25,242 nt of DNA from an uncultured Eubacteriales bacterium (GCA_910586105.1 CAJUGU010000050.1:198-25439); one strand, 5' to 3'; shown: positions 16,177-24,080, counted from the first letter of the stretch. The notes: a model not told the origin generated them from the sequence alone. Made by a program: numbers and translations.

Positions 16177-16204
16177 TTGCACTCTGCTAAAAATGTGATA
16201 TACT
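16177..16204 (+). promoter_or_regulatory. Sigma-A promoter of the aminotransferase gene
   Basis: TTGCAC (16177-16182) and TATACT (16199-16204) are 16 bp apart. The start codon is 43 bp downstream of the -10. Confidence 0.8.
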
Positions 16205-16246
16205 AAAGGAAAGAAGGAATTCGGATTCGGAAAGGGGAGCTTTCAC

Positions 16247-17446
16247 ATGCTGAATCAGGAGCTGGTCGGGCTGGGCAAAAAACGCTCGACCATCCGTGAG
16301 CTTTTTGAATATGGCAACGCCCGGGCAAAGGCCGTTGGACGGGAAAATATTTTCGATTTTTCGATCGGGAACCCAAACGTTCCCGCCCCGGACGCCGTCC
16401 GCGCCGCGCTGCTGGATCTGCTGCAAAACGGCGACCCGGTGGCGCTGCATGGCTACACCTCGGCGCAGGGCGCGGAACCCGTGCGCGCCGCGATCGCCGG
16501 ATCGCTGAACCGCCGTTTTGGCACGCGTTATACGGCGGGCAGCCTGTATATGACGGTCGGCGCGGCGGCGGCGGTCTCGATCTGTTTCAAGGCGCTGTGC
16601 AGCGCGCCCGAAGACGAATTTATCGTCTTTGCGCCGTACTTTCCGGAATATAAAGTATTCATTGAGCAGGGCGCGAAGGCGCGCTGCATAGCGATCCCGG
16701 CGCAGCCCGCCGATTTCCAGATCGATTTTGACGCGTTCGCACGCAGCCTGTCCCCGCGAACCCGCGGCGTCGTGGTGAACTCGCCCAGTAACCCCTCGGG
16801 GGCGGTCTATTCGGCGGAAACCTTGACCCGACTGGCTGCGGTCTTGCAGGAGAAGTCGGCGGAGTACGGGCACGCGATCTACCTGATCTCGGACGAACCC
16901 TACCGTGAGATCGTGTACGACGGCCTGGAAGCGCCATGTCCGGCGGCGTTCTATCCGGCGACGCTGATGTGCTATTCCTACTCGAAGTCGCTGTCTCTGC
17001 CAGGTGAACGGATCGGCTACATCGCCGTACCGGACGTGCTGGAGGCGGAAGACCTGTATGCGGCGGTCTGCGGCGCGGGGCGCGTGCTGGGATATGTGAA
17101 CGCGCCGAGCCTGTTCCAGCTTGTAGCGGCGCGCTGTGCGGAGGAGACGGCGGACCTGTCGGTCTATGCCGAAAACCGCCGCATCTTATATGAAGGGCTT
17201 ACGGGCATGGGGTACCGTTGCGTGAAACCAGACGGCGCATTTTACTTGTTCCCGCAGACGCTGGAAGCGGACGACCGCGCCTTCTGCGAGCGGGCAAAGC
17301 AGTATGACCTGCTGGTCGTGCCGGGCGCGGATTTCGGCGCGCCGGGGCACATGCGTATTTCCTATTGCGTGCAGACCGAACAGATCGTTCGCGCTCTGCC
17401 GCTGTTTCAGCGGCTCGCGGAGGAATACGGCGTAAAGCCGATATGA
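16247..17446 (+). CDS. PLP-dependent class I/II aminotransferase (aspartate-aminotransferase-like)
   Basis: Predicted amino-acid transaminase. The 399-residue product has the fold-type I pattern. Its N-terminal part carries FDFSIGNPNVPAP, followed by MTVGAAAAVS, VVNSPSNPSGAVYS and ISDEPYREIVYDG. The Schiff-base lysine is in SYSKSLSLPGERIGY at about residue 247, and the C-terminal arginine in GHMRISYC binds the substrate carboxylate. The ATG has AAAGGGGAG upstream and a clear promoter. The substrate cannot be fixed from sequence. Proline metabolism is possible because proC follows about 200 bp later, but they need not be co-transcribed. Confidence 0.92.
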   Translation: MLNQELVGLGKKRSTIRELFEYGNARAKAVGRENIFDFSIGNPNVPAPDAVRAALLDLLQNGDPVALHGYTSAQGAEPVRAAIAGSLNRRFGTRYTAGSLYMTVGAAAAVSICFKALCSAPEDEFIVFAPYFPEYKVFIEQGAKARCIAIPAQPADFQIDFDAFARSLSPRTRGVVVNSPSNPSGAVYSAETLTRLAAVLQEKSAEYGHAIYLISDEPYREIVYDGLEAPCPAAFYPATLMCYSYSKSLSLPGERIGYIAVPDVLEAEDLYAAVCGAGRVLGYVNAPSLFQLVAARCAEETADLSVYAENRRILYEGLTGMGYRCVKPDGAFYLFPQTLEADDRAFCERAKQYDLLVVPGADFGAPGHMRISYCVQTEQIVRALPLFQRLAEEYGVKPI

Positions 17447-17652
17447 CCGGGCGTCCCGCCCAGATTGACCGCACGCGGCAAAATCAAACGGCTTGTTGTC
17501 CGTCTGCGGCGCAAGACGTCCTCCCGGATCCTCTCAAAGGGAGAGCCGCCGCCGCTGCCGGCGATGGGGCTTCCCACCCACCGTTTGGAAGGCCGTGATA
17601 AAACCGATCCTGGGCGATCTTGCAAAACTGAAAGCGAAAGGATGGGGTGAAA

Positions 17653-18465
17653 ATGAAGGGATACCGATATGGCGTATTGGGCGCAGGGAATATGGGGCTT
17701 GCGATCGCGCGCGGGGCGGTGAACGCCGGGCGGTGCGCGGCGTCGGAGGTCCTGCTGTTCAACCGTTCGGAGGAAAAACGGGCGGCGCGCGCTGCGGAAG
17801 GCTTTGCGGTCACGGCGGATCCTTCCGTGCTGTACCGCGGCTGCGAGCAGGTGATCCTTGGGATCAAGCCGCAGAACTTCGACGAAGTGCTGCCGGTGTT
17901 GGCCGAAAGCCGGCCGGAGCCGAAGCCGCTGGTCATTTCGATCGCCGCCGGGGTGAGCTTCGCCAAAATGGAGGCGGCGCTTGGCGCGGACTGTCCCATG
18001 ATCCGGGTGATGCCAAACACCCCGCTGTTGCTGGGGCTGGGCGCGAGCGCGCTGGTCAGGAACGCTGCCGCGACCGTGCCGCAGCTGGACGATGTGCGGG
18101 GGCTGTTTGATTCGATGGGGACGACCGTCGTTTTCGAGGAAGAGGACATGCTGAACGAAGTGATCCCGTACAACGGTTCCGCGCCCGCGTATGTATACGC
18201 TTTTATCGAAGGCATGACGCGCTCGGCGCAGTCGCATGGGATCGAGCGCGCGCAGGCGTTGCAACTGATTTGCAAGACCTTCATCGGGGCGGCGGAAATG
18301 GTGCTGCAAAGCGGGAAAACGCCTGCCGAGCTGATCCAGGAGGTTTGTTCGCCGGGTGGCACGACCATTGAGGCGGTCAAGGTGCTGAATGCCGCAGGGG
18401 TGAACAGCATCCTTGCCGAAGCAAGCGATAAGTGCATCGCCCGTGCATATGAGCTTGGAAAATAA
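17653..18465 (+). CDS. proC: Pyrroline-5-carboxylate reductase
   Basis: NAD(P)H-dependent reduction of 1-pyrroline-5-carboxylate to L-proline, the last step of proline synthesis. The 270-residue product has an N-terminal Rossmann motif GVLGAGNMG and LGIKPQNFDEVLP. The middle has SIAAGVSFAKME and IRVMPNTPLLLGLGA. The C-terminal family signature includes YNGSAPAYVYAFIEGM and EVCSPGGTTIEAVKVL. Length is standard. The ATG at 17653 is chosen; a GTG two codons upstream (17647) is also in frame, and GGGGTG/AAAGGA just upstream could serve either. The 206-bp gap before it has no strong promoter that I can see, so partial read-through from the aminotransferase gene is possible. Confidence 0.96.
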   Translation: MKGYRYGVLGAGNMGLAIARGAVNAGRCAASEVLLFNRSEEKRAARAAEGFAVTADPSVLYRGCEQVILGIKPQNFDEVLPVLAESRPEPKPLVISIAAGVSFAKMEAALGADCPMIRVMPNTPLLLGLGASALVRNAAATVPQLDDVRGLFDSMGTTVVFEEEDMLNEVIPYNGSAPAYVYAFIEGMTRSAQSHGIERAQALQLICKTFIGAAEMVLQSGKTPAELIQEVCSPGGTTIEAVKVLNAAGVNSILAEASDKCIARAYELGK

Positions 18466-18472
18466 ACCGGAA

Positions 18473-18513
18473 AGCGGCTGACGCCAGTTACAGGGCGGCA
18501 GCCGCTGTTTTTT
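18473..18513 (+). terminator. Intrinsic terminator of proC
   Basis: AGCGGCTG and CAGCCGCT form an 8-bp stem with an inner CGCC/GGCG pairing, followed by a T-run. It starts 7 bp after the proC stop and faces the rplL terminator. Confidence 0.85.
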
Positions 18514-18591
18514 GCAGCGTGGGAACGGCGAAAGCGTCCGACCCCGCCTTGCCGTGCGCTTTCATTCCGGGAAGGGATGCGGCGGGCGTGT

Positions 18592-18628
18592 AAAAAAAGA
18601 AGCCCTGCCAGACGGCAGAGCTTCTTTG
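18592..18628 (-). terminator. Intrinsic terminator of rplJ-rplL
   Basis: On the minus strand an 11-bp stem (18614-18624 with 18599-18609, one G-U type position) with a 4-nt loop is followed by seven T. It closes the rplJL unit; rpoB does not follow. Confidence 0.92.
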
Positions 18629-18645
18629 GATGTGCGAACAAGTTT

Positions 18646-19017
18646 TTACTTGAGGGTGACGGTCGCGCCAGCAGCCTCGAGCTTCTCCTTGATCGACTCG
18701 GCGTCTTCCTTAGAAGCCGCTTCCTTGATGACGGAGGGAGCCTCGTCGACCTTTGCCTTGGCTTCCTTGAGGCCGAGGCCGGTGATCTCGCGGACAACCT
18801 TGATCACGTTGATCTTGGAAGAGCCGGCGGAAGTCAGCTCAACGTCGAACTCGGTCTGCTCAGCAGCAGCGGCGGCTTCGCCGCCCGCAGCAGCGCCGCC
18901 GGCAACAGCGACAGGCATAGCGGAAACGCCAAACTCTTCTTCGAGAGCCTTGACCAGCTCAGCCAGCTCCAGAACCTTCAGTTCCTTTACGGCATCCATA
19001 ATTTCTTGAATCGTCAT
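18646..19017 (-). CDS. rplL: 50S ribosomal protein bL12 (L7/L12)
   Basis: Stalk protein of the 50S subunit that recruits translation factors. The 123-residue product has the N-terminal dimerisation region (MTIQEIMDAVKELKVLELAE), an Ala/Gly-rich hinge, and the conserved C-terminal domain with FDVEL, INVIKVVREITGLGLKEAK and EDAESIKEKLEAAGATVTLK. The start has GGAGG upstream. It lies 39 bp after rplJ and shares its leader control. Confidence 0.98.
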   Translation of the reverse strand: MTIQEIMDAVKELKVLELAELVKALEEEFGVSAMPVAVAGGAAAGGEAAAAAEQTEFDVELTSAGSSKINVIKVVREITGLGLKEAKAKVDEAPSVIKEAASKEDAESIKEKLEAAGATVTLK

Positions 19018-19056
19018 GGTAGAATTACCTCCAATTTTGTAAGATTTGTCTTGAAT

Positions 19057-19629
19057 TTACTCCGCAGCGGGAGCTTCTTCGGCAGGAGCGGCAGTCTTCT
19101 CCGCAACAAGGCTGGAGACGAGCGCTTCGCCGTCCTCGGTCTTCTTCGCGATATTGTCGAGCGCGATGACCAGCTGGGTGATCGGGAAGTTGAAGCCATA
19201 GAGGACCTGTGCGATGAGGCCTTCCTTGCTCGGCATATCGGCCAGACGCTGCACACCGGCGGCGTCGATCGCTTCGCCTTCGAGGAAACCGATCTTGATC
19301 TTGAAATTCTCATGGGTCTTCGCGTAAGCGGCGAGGATCTTTGCGGGAGCGACAACGTCGTCGGTCGTGCTGACGGCGAGGGCGGTAGTCCCATTCAGAT
19401 GTTCGTCGAACGCGCTCAGGCCAAGTTCATCCGCGGCAAAACGGAGCATGGTGTTCTTTACGACCGAGTAATCAACGCCGGCGGCGCGCAGCTCACGGCG
19501 GAGCTTGGTGTCGTCTTCCACGTTGATGCCCTTGTAATCCACCAGCACACCGGCGGGGGAATTCTTGATCTTATCGACCAGAGAAGCAACCAGAGCCTTC
19601 TTTTCTTCGAGAACCTTTGCGTTAGGCAT
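19057..19629 (-). CDS. rplJ: 50S ribosomal protein uL10
   Basis: Base of the ribosomal stalk that binds 23S rRNA and carries L7/L12 dimers. The 190-residue product has the family start (KVLEEKKALVASLVDKI), VLVDYKGINVEDDTKLR and the VVKNTMLRFA segment. An Ala/Glu-rich C-terminal tail holds the L12-binding helix. The ATG has GGAGGTG upstream. It is preceded by an L10-type leader and a hairpin followed by a T-rich stretch, so expression is probably controlled by free L10(L12)4. Confidence 0.98.
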   Translation of the reverse strand: MPNAKVLEEKKALVASLVDKIKNSPAGVLVDYKGINVEDDTKLRRELRAAGVDYSVVKNTMLRFAADELGLSAFDEHLNGTTALAVSTTDDVVAPAKILAAYAKTHENFKIKIGFLEGEAIDAAGVQRLADMPSKEGLIAQVLYGFNFPITQLVIALDNIAKKTEDGEALVSSLVAEKTAAPAEEAPAAE

Positions 19630-19648
19630 CTTGTTTCACCTCCATTAC

Positions 19649-19687
19649 AAATAAAGTGCCCTCTTGTGCAAAGACACAGGAGGGCAC
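19649..19687 (-). terminator. Attenuator-like hairpin just upstream of rplJ
   Basis: On the minus strand GTGCCCTC and GAGGGCAC flank an inner TGTG/CACA stem, followed by TTTATTTG. It sits between the L10 leader and the rplJ ribosome site, where Firmicutes rplJ attenuators occur. The T-run is imperfect, so conditional termination is plausible. Confidence 0.75.
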
Positions 19688-19706
19688 AGCAAAAACAAGT
19701 TTTTCC

Positions 19707-19777
19707 GTGCTGACCTCGGCAGGCGGGCGGAGCCGTTCGCTCCCCAAAAGGGAGACCTGCTGTCTTTGACCAAGCAC
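19707..19777 (-). ncRNA. Ribosomal protein L10 leader (rplJL leader)
   Basis: The minus-strand RNA has a closing helix (GTGCT at 19773-19777 with AGCAC at 19707-19711). It also has the hallmark internal strand CAAAGACAGCAGG on the 5' side and CCTGCCGAGGT on the 3' side, and a terminal stem-loop around TCTCCC/GGGGAG. This is the arrangement of the L10 leader that binds the L10-L12 complex for autoregulation. Position between promoter and rplJ fits. Confidence 0.88.
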
Positions 19778-19782
19778 TTGTT

Positions 19783-19811
19783 AGTATAACAGACCCGGCA
19801 GGGCTTGTCAA
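19783..19811 (-). promoter_or_regulatory. Sigma-A promoter of rplJ-rplL
   Basis: TTGACA (19806-19811) and TATACT (19783-19788) are separated by 17 bp, close to consensus, as expected for a strong ribosomal promoter. The transcript would start about 19776, at the L10 leader. Confidence 0.93.
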
Positions 19812-19870
19812 GACATTGAAAGGCATTTTTTGCAAAAAAATGCGTGGCATGGGGCGACGGATAAAAGACT

Positions 19871-20968
19871 TTATCCCGGAACAGCAACGCCGCCCCAAAC
19901 CTGTGCTTGAGCCATAGAAAGGACGATTTCCGTCGGTACTCCGGCGATCGCGTCGCCAAAGATCCCTTGCAGATCCCCGCTGCTCAGCATTTCTGCAAGC
20001 TGCGGTCTGGCCGCCGCTGCGGCGGCCAGACCGCGGGCTTGTATGCCGTCCTCGATGCGCTGTTGAAAAAGCCAGTGCATGAAGTGCGCCCGTTTCTCCA
20101 GCCGGAGGTAATAGGCCCGCGCCATCTCGTCGCTGCTGCGGGTGATGGTACCGCCGCCGCTGGAAGTGCAGGCGTTGCAGATATTCCCGTCTTCCCCGAT
20201 CGCGACCGCCTGTGACAATTCGGCGGAGCATCCCGGCCGGATCGCCTCGTTGCGCGCGGCGTCAAAGCGGAACCACGCGTCGATCTTTGCCATGATCTCA
20301 CGGGCATAGGCCGGATCCTGCGCCATGCGTTCCTGAACTGCGGGATGGATCACAACGGCTTTGCTTCCCGGCGGGACATTGCCCAGCGCATGGATCTCCT
20401 TCGGAGCGGTAAATCTGCCGTCGATCGACCCATAAAAGGGGTTCGCCCCGACCGGTTCCCAGTTTTCCAGCGTTTCTTTCGCCGCGTCCCCTTCCTGATA
20501 CAACAGATAATGCGGATAATCGTTCCGCGTGCGCCAGTCGCTGCTGCTTGCGTCAAACACGTGATACACCAACCCGGGGTATTTGGCCTTCAACATGGAT
20601 TCCAAGGCGACAGCTTCCGCTGTGCCGGGTTCGTCCGCAGCGGTGGCTCCGGCTGCTGCATTGAGGCCATCCGCCGCGCTAACGCCGGGCGCTCCACTGA
20701 GATTGTCCGCTGCGGTAACACCAAGCGCTGCGCCAAGATCGTTCGCTGCGGTAACGTCAAACGCCGCGTTAAAACCGCCTGCCGCCACGGCGCCAAGCGC
20801 CGTGCTAAGGCTATCCGCCGTGGCGACGGCTTTTTTCCGGCTGACCTGCGCCGCCAGATCCAGGAAGCCGCCCCGCGTCCCGGCTTGCGACGCGCTGCGC
20901 GTGCTGGCAGGAACGCCGCAGTTTCCCGCCCTGTAGTTTGTCTGAATAAGATCGTTCAACCTTCCCAC
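19871..20968 (-). CDS. Uncharacterised 365-aa protein with six 12-residue Ala-rich repeats
   Basis: No family assigned. Residues 1-47 are polar and contain GGFLDLAAQV (33-42), matched in the upstream neighbour by GSFLRMAVQL. Residues 48-119 are six back-to-back 12-residue units (for example VTAANDLGAALG, VTAADNLSGAPG, VSAADGLNAAAG). The rest looks like a folded domain with YPGLVYHVFDASSSDWRTRN, WEPVGANPFYGSIDG, VPPGSKAVVIHP, AVAIGEDGNICNACTSSGGG and a helical, aromatic-rich segment with RAHFMHWLFQQRIEDG. There is no signal peptide or membrane segment. The start is a GTG 6 bp after the upstream stop, so coupled translation is likely; the ribosome site is poor and the start uncertain. Confidence 0.85.
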   Translation of the reverse strand: MGRLNDLIQTNYRAGNCGVPASTRSASQAGTRGGFLDLAAQVSRKKAVATADSLSTALGAVAAGGFNAAFDVTAANDLGAALGVTAADNLSGAPGVSAADGLNAAAGATAADEPGTAEAVALESMLKAKYPGLVYHVFDASSSDWRTRNDYPHYLLYQEGDAAKETLENWEPVGANPFYGSIDGRFTAPKEIHALGNVPPGSKAVVIHPAVQERMAQDPAYAREIMAKIDAWFRFDAARNEAIRPGCSAELSQAVAIGEDGNICNACTSSGGGTITRSSDEMARAYYLRLEKRAHFMHWLFQQRIEDGIQARGLAAAAAARPQLAEMLSSGDLQGIFGDAIAGVPTEIVLSMAQAQVWGGVAVPG

Positions 20969-20974
20969 CCTTTC

Positions 20975-21610
20975 TTACAACAGCCCGAGCAATTGTTCGG
21001 CAGCGCTGACCGAGCCTTCGTTCAGGCGCAGTTTCATCAGCATATGCCGCCGGGCTGCGGCCTCCTGTTGGAGCTCCCTATATTTTTTGTGGTTTTCCGC
21101 GCGGCGTTCCCAAAAGCTGCCGGAGGATCTTTCCTCAAACCGCGTTTCGCCGCTGCCGCCCGGATAACCGGGATACCAACCTTCCGCGTGGCACTCTTCC
21201 TTTGTTGCGCCGATGGAAAAAATGGAGTAACCGCCGCCGCAGGCCGGTACCCATGGGTTCGACTGCGAGAAAGCCGCTTCGAGGTCGGCCAATACCCAGG
21301 CTTCGTATTCCGGGGCGGCTTTCATCCGCTCGAACGCGGCGTCGGAAATCTGGATCGAAATGGATTCCATCTGCCGGGTGGCCGACAGGGGGAGCTGCGA
21401 GATCTTTTCCCAGATCGACCGCCGGTAGGCTTCCATGCTCTGACCGGACGCTTCGGGCACGGTTGGCGCGGCGCTGCCCGCACCGGCGCGAAGCTGCACG
21501 GCCATCCGCAGGAAACTGCCATCTGCAGACGCGGTCTGCCGTGCGGCACTGGTTCCGGATAAATCCCCCGCCAGTCCTGTAAGACGGATCCTGTCAATGG
21601 TGCTGTTCAA
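20975..21610 (-). CDS. Uncharacterised 211-aa protein, partner of the 365-aa protein
   Basis: No family assigned. It uses a TTG start with AAGGAG 9 nt upstream; no ATG is near. The N-terminal part is polar, with GSFLRMAVQL (31-40) matching GGFLDLAAQV in the next gene product. The middle reads SMEAYRRSIWEKISQLPL, ESISIQISDAAFERMKAAPE, DLEAAFSQSNPWVPACGGGY and FSIGATKEECHAEGWYPGYP. The C-terminal third (SFWERRAENHKKYRELQQEA onward) is charged and probably alpha-helical or coiled-coil. There is no signal peptide or membrane helix. It lies 6 bp upstream of the 365-aa gene and downstream of a histidine kinase on the same strand, so it may belong to the same transcript. Confidence 0.82.
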   Translation of the reverse strand: MNSTIDRIRLTGLAGDLSGTSAARQTASADGSFLRMAVQLRAGAGSAAPTVPEASGQSMEAYRRSIWEKISQLPLSATRQMESISIQISDAAFERMKAAPEYEAWVLADLEAAFSQSNPWVPACGGGYSIFSIGATKEECHAEGWYPGYPGGSGETRFEERSSGSFWERRAENHKKYRELQQEAAARRHMLMKLRLNEGSVSAAEQLLGLL

Positions 21611-21623
21611 ATTAACTCACTCC

Positions 21624-21752
21624 TTATTCAAGATCAAGGAGGAACGGGCTCACTCCTGCCTGGAAAGACGCGTCTGGCGCGGCCGTGGAAGCTGACGCCA
21701 TCCGAACTTTCAGCAAATCGTTGACGGTAGAGAAGACTTGCTTCTGCGCCAC
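21624..21752 (-). CDS. Possible small ORF between the kinase and the 211-aa gene
   Basis: A 42-codon GTG-started frame ending in VSPFLLDLE, 13 bp before the TTG of the 211-aa gene. It includes FSTVNDLLKVRMASAST, which recalls the NDLIQTNYRAG start of the 365-aa protein. No clear ribosome site precedes the GTG. Other frames in this 224-bp gap are also open, and a 42-aa ORF (ATG at 21838) overlaps the kinase stop as ATGA. Coding is therefore doubtful. It does not look like an AgrD peptide. Confidence 0.22.
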   Translation of the reverse strand: MAQKQVFSTVNDLLKVRMASASTAAPDASFQAGVSPFLLDLE

Positions 21753-21834
21753 CGTATCTGCGGCGCGACCACAGGGCTTTGCGCTGTGCGGCTGACTCCG
21801 CAGACTGCGCCGCGATCCGGCGAAAGGACAGTGT

Positions 21835-23208
21835 TCATAAACCGTTCCTTTCCTGCAATAAGACCGTTGCGGAAAACTCCCGTTTCCCGGCTTTCAATTC
21901 CAATTCCCCCATATATTTTTCCGCCGCCCGGCGCACGTTGGGCAGGCCGACGCCGTGTAGGGGAGCGTCGCCCGTTTTCGACGTGACCGGCAGGCCGCCC
22001 GGCCCAAACCGCACCTTGCCCGTGAAGGCGTTCCGCACTTCGATCAGGAAAAAGCGCCCTCTGCGCGTCCCGGTCAGGGTAATGGAGCGCTCGCTCTCCG
22101 GCACGTTTTCGCAGGCTTCCAACGCGTTTTGCAGCAGGTTTTGCAGTATGATCCCGATATCAAAAGCGTCGTAGGCCCCGGACTCCGGGTAATGGAACCC
22201 GATTTTGAACCGGATCCCCAGCGCAAGGCATTGCTGCCGTTTTTCATTGACGATCACATCCGTGACCGGATTGCCCGTTTGGAGCGCGAGCGCAACGTCG
22301 CCGATGCATGCGTCGGCCTGCGCGATATAATCCGACAGGGCGTCATAGGCGCCGCTGTGCGCCAACCCTTTGATATTCGTCAAATGCCCGCGCATTTCAT
22401 GCCGGAGCTGGCGGAGACGGTCGTAAAACTGCTCCGCTTCCCGGATACGCGCCCGGATCGCCTGCGTCTGCTGCCGTTCCACCAGATACGCGGCCTGTTC
22501 CTCGCGCAGCGCCGTCATGCCCTGCTGGAAGACGATCGTCAGGAATGCGCCCGCATAAAACAGCAGCGCCAGCATCGGGACGACCGCCAGGAACGCGGGG
22601 TGCCGCTCATAGAGCTGGAGCAGGACGCCGTCCTTGAACTCGATCAGCAGCCGGGAGACCATTTGCCCGAACAGGACGCCCGCCGTCGGGATCAGGCTGA
22701 GACAGCACAGTTCGCGCCATTGGAGCGAAAACGGCTGCTTTTTCAGCTGCCTCTGAAGGGCGTACAGCATGACCGCCGTCAGCGCGGCATGGGACAGCAG
22801 GAAGGACACGACCAGCACCGCCGCGCGGAGGTAGACCGCTTCCAGCGGCTCGGCGGAGAAAGGGAGCAGCCGCTCCGCGATAAAGTAAAGGCTTTCGGCC
22901 ATCAGGCCGCTGGAAATGCGCGCGTTCCAGTAGAGCGCGGCCAGCAAAAAGGCGGCGGCCCGTTCCAACCCAAGCGCCCCTGCCGCCGCCGTAAGCAGGA
23001 GCGTCAGCAGCACGCCGAAGCTCCCTTGGGGCGCGCCGCTCCGGTCGCAGAACAGCCAGACGGCCAGATAGCCCGCGAACAGGAGGGCGGAGCCTCGCCG
23101 CCGTTCCGTGAGGAAGGGACGCAGGAACAGGGTCAGGCAGGCGGCGTAAAGCAGTTCCGCCCCGGTGGAAAACGCCCTGCTGAAGAACTGAAAACCCGTT
23201 TCGCTCAT
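21835..23208 (-). CDS. AgrC-like membrane sensor histidine kinase (GHKL ATPase)
   Basis: Sensor of a two-component pair. The 457-residue product has about six or seven membrane helices over residues 1-240, then a linker coiled coil (about 245-265). The H-box LRQLRHEMRGHLTNIKG has His270. A GHKL ATPase domain follows, with IILQNLLQNALEACENV (N box) and HGVGLPNVRRAAEKYMG (G box). This layout is that of AgrC/HPK10-type kinases that sense peptides or other small signals. The start overlaps the regulator stop as ATGA. No agrB or agrD is in the window, so the ligand is unknown. The genes directly downstream (21610-19871) are candidate functional partners. Confidence 0.92.
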   Translation of the reverse strand: MSETGFQFFSRAFSTGAELLYAACLTLFLRPFLTERRRGSALLFAGYLAVWLFCDRSGAPQGSFGVLLTLLLTAAAGALGLERAAAFLLAALYWNARISSGLMAESLYFIAERLLPFSAEPLEAVYLRAAVLVVSFLLSHAALTAVMLYALQRQLKKQPFSLQWRELCCLSLIPTAGVLFGQMVSRLLIEFKDGVLLQLYERHPAFLAVVPMLALLFYAGAFLTIVFQQGMTALREEQAAYLVERQQTQAIRARIREAEQFYDRLRQLRHEMRGHLTNIKGLAHSGAYDALSDYIAQADACIGDVALALQTGNPVTDVIVNEKRQQCLALGIRFKIGFHYPESGAYDAFDIGIILQNLLQNALEACENVPESERSITLTGTRRGRFFLIEVRNAFTGKVRFGPGGLPVTSKTGDAPLHGVGLPNVRRAAEKYMGELELKAGKREFSATVLLQERNGL

Positions 23209-23933
23209 GGCGCGGCTCCTTCTTTAAGGAAGCGGAGATATGCTTTCACAAAATCGGGGTATTTGTATTTTGAGAGCAGCAGTTTTTCCCCGCCGGTCAG
23301 CGCGACTTCGGCCTTGCTGTAGCCCGCCACATAGGCGAGGTTGACCAGATAGCCCTTATGGATGCGGAAGAATTGGCCGTGCAGCTCGGCTTCCAGATCC
23401 CGGAGCTTTGCATAACAGGAGAATTCGCCGTCGGTCAAATGGAGCACGACCTTGTGGTTGCTGCCTTCGATATAGCGGATGCGATCCAGCGGGGCCGTCC
23501 GGCTGACCCCGGCGGTGCGGAGCGTCAGGACGCGTTCCGGCGGCGCTGGCCTGCCCGCTTCGAGCTGCGCTGCCGCACGGGCGAAAACCTGTGCAAATTT
23601 TGCCTCGTCGATCGGCTTCAGCAGATACTGGAACGCACCGACGTCAAAGGCGTCGAACACATACCGTTCGTAGCCGGTCACGAAGATAATGACCGGCTGC
23701 GTCTGCGAAGCCTGCGCACGGATCCGCTGCGCCAGTTCCATCCCGGTCAGCGAGCCGCCGGAAGGCTTCAGCTCGATATCCAGAAAGAGCAGGTCAAACG
23801 CCTGCGGGCCCGCGAGGACTTCCTCGGCGGAAGCATAACCCGTGACCTCGCAGGGAACGGGCTGCGCCCGGATCAGCGACGCGAGATAGGCGCGGGTGTT
23901 TTCATCATCATCACAAACGGCAGCTTTTACCAT
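23205..23933 (-). CDS. LytTR-family response regulator (AgrA/LytR-like)
   Basis: DNA-binding output of the two-component pair. The 242-residue product has a CheY-like receiver domain: the acidic pocket CDDDENTRAY, phospho-acceptor Asp52 in LLFLDIEL, VTGYERYVFDAF and Lys106 in LLKPIDE. A C-terminal LytTR domain follows (about 135-238), with IRYIEGSNHKVVLHL, FFRIHKGYLVNLAYV and LLLSKYKYPDFVKAYL. It binds DNA through beta strands, not a helix-turn-helix. It is the first gene of its operon, with a promoter close upstream. Confidence 0.95.
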   Translation of the reverse strand: MVKAAVCDDDENTRAYLASLIRAQPVPCEVTGYASAEEVLAGPQAFDLLFLDIELKPSGGSLTGMELAQRIRAQASQTQPVIIFVTGYERYVFDAFDVGAFQYLLKPIDEAKFAQVFARAAAQLEAGRPAPPERVLTLRTAGVSRTAPLDRIRYIEGSNHKVVLHLTDGEFSCYAKLRDLEAELHGQFFRIHKGYLVNLAYVAGYSKAEVALTGGEKLLLSKYKYPDFVKAYLRFLKEGAAP

Positions 23934-23953
23934 GTCGATACCCCTTCCATACC

Positions 23954-23982
23954 ATCATAATGTAAATGCGCGCGGACGTAAA
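23954..23982 (-). promoter_or_regulatory. Promoter of the LytTR regulator/kinase operon
   Basis: TTTACG (23977-23982) and TATGAT (23954-23959) on the minus strand have a 17-bp spacer. The start would fall near 23947, giving a very short leader that still contains the AAGGGG ribosome site. Confidence 0.65.
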
Positions 23983-24080
23983 GCGGTTTGGCGTGACCGG
24001 ACGGTTCCGAAGCGCAACTGGACGCGCCCTTGCCGCAAGCGCCGTATAAAACCGGGGCGCGAGCCGTCCAGGCGGCAGAA

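Noticed and set aside
17447..17652. Possible small gene or RNA between the aminotransferase gene and proC
   Set aside because: Plus- and minus-strand frames here show no ribosome site or motif, and I see no convincing promoter or fold; treated as untranslated spacer.
21713..21838. AgrD-like autoinducing peptide directly after the kinase
   Set aside because: The 42-residue frame starting in the ATGA overlap lacks an amphipathic leader, a cyclisable core followed by an acidic tail, and a neighbouring agrB.
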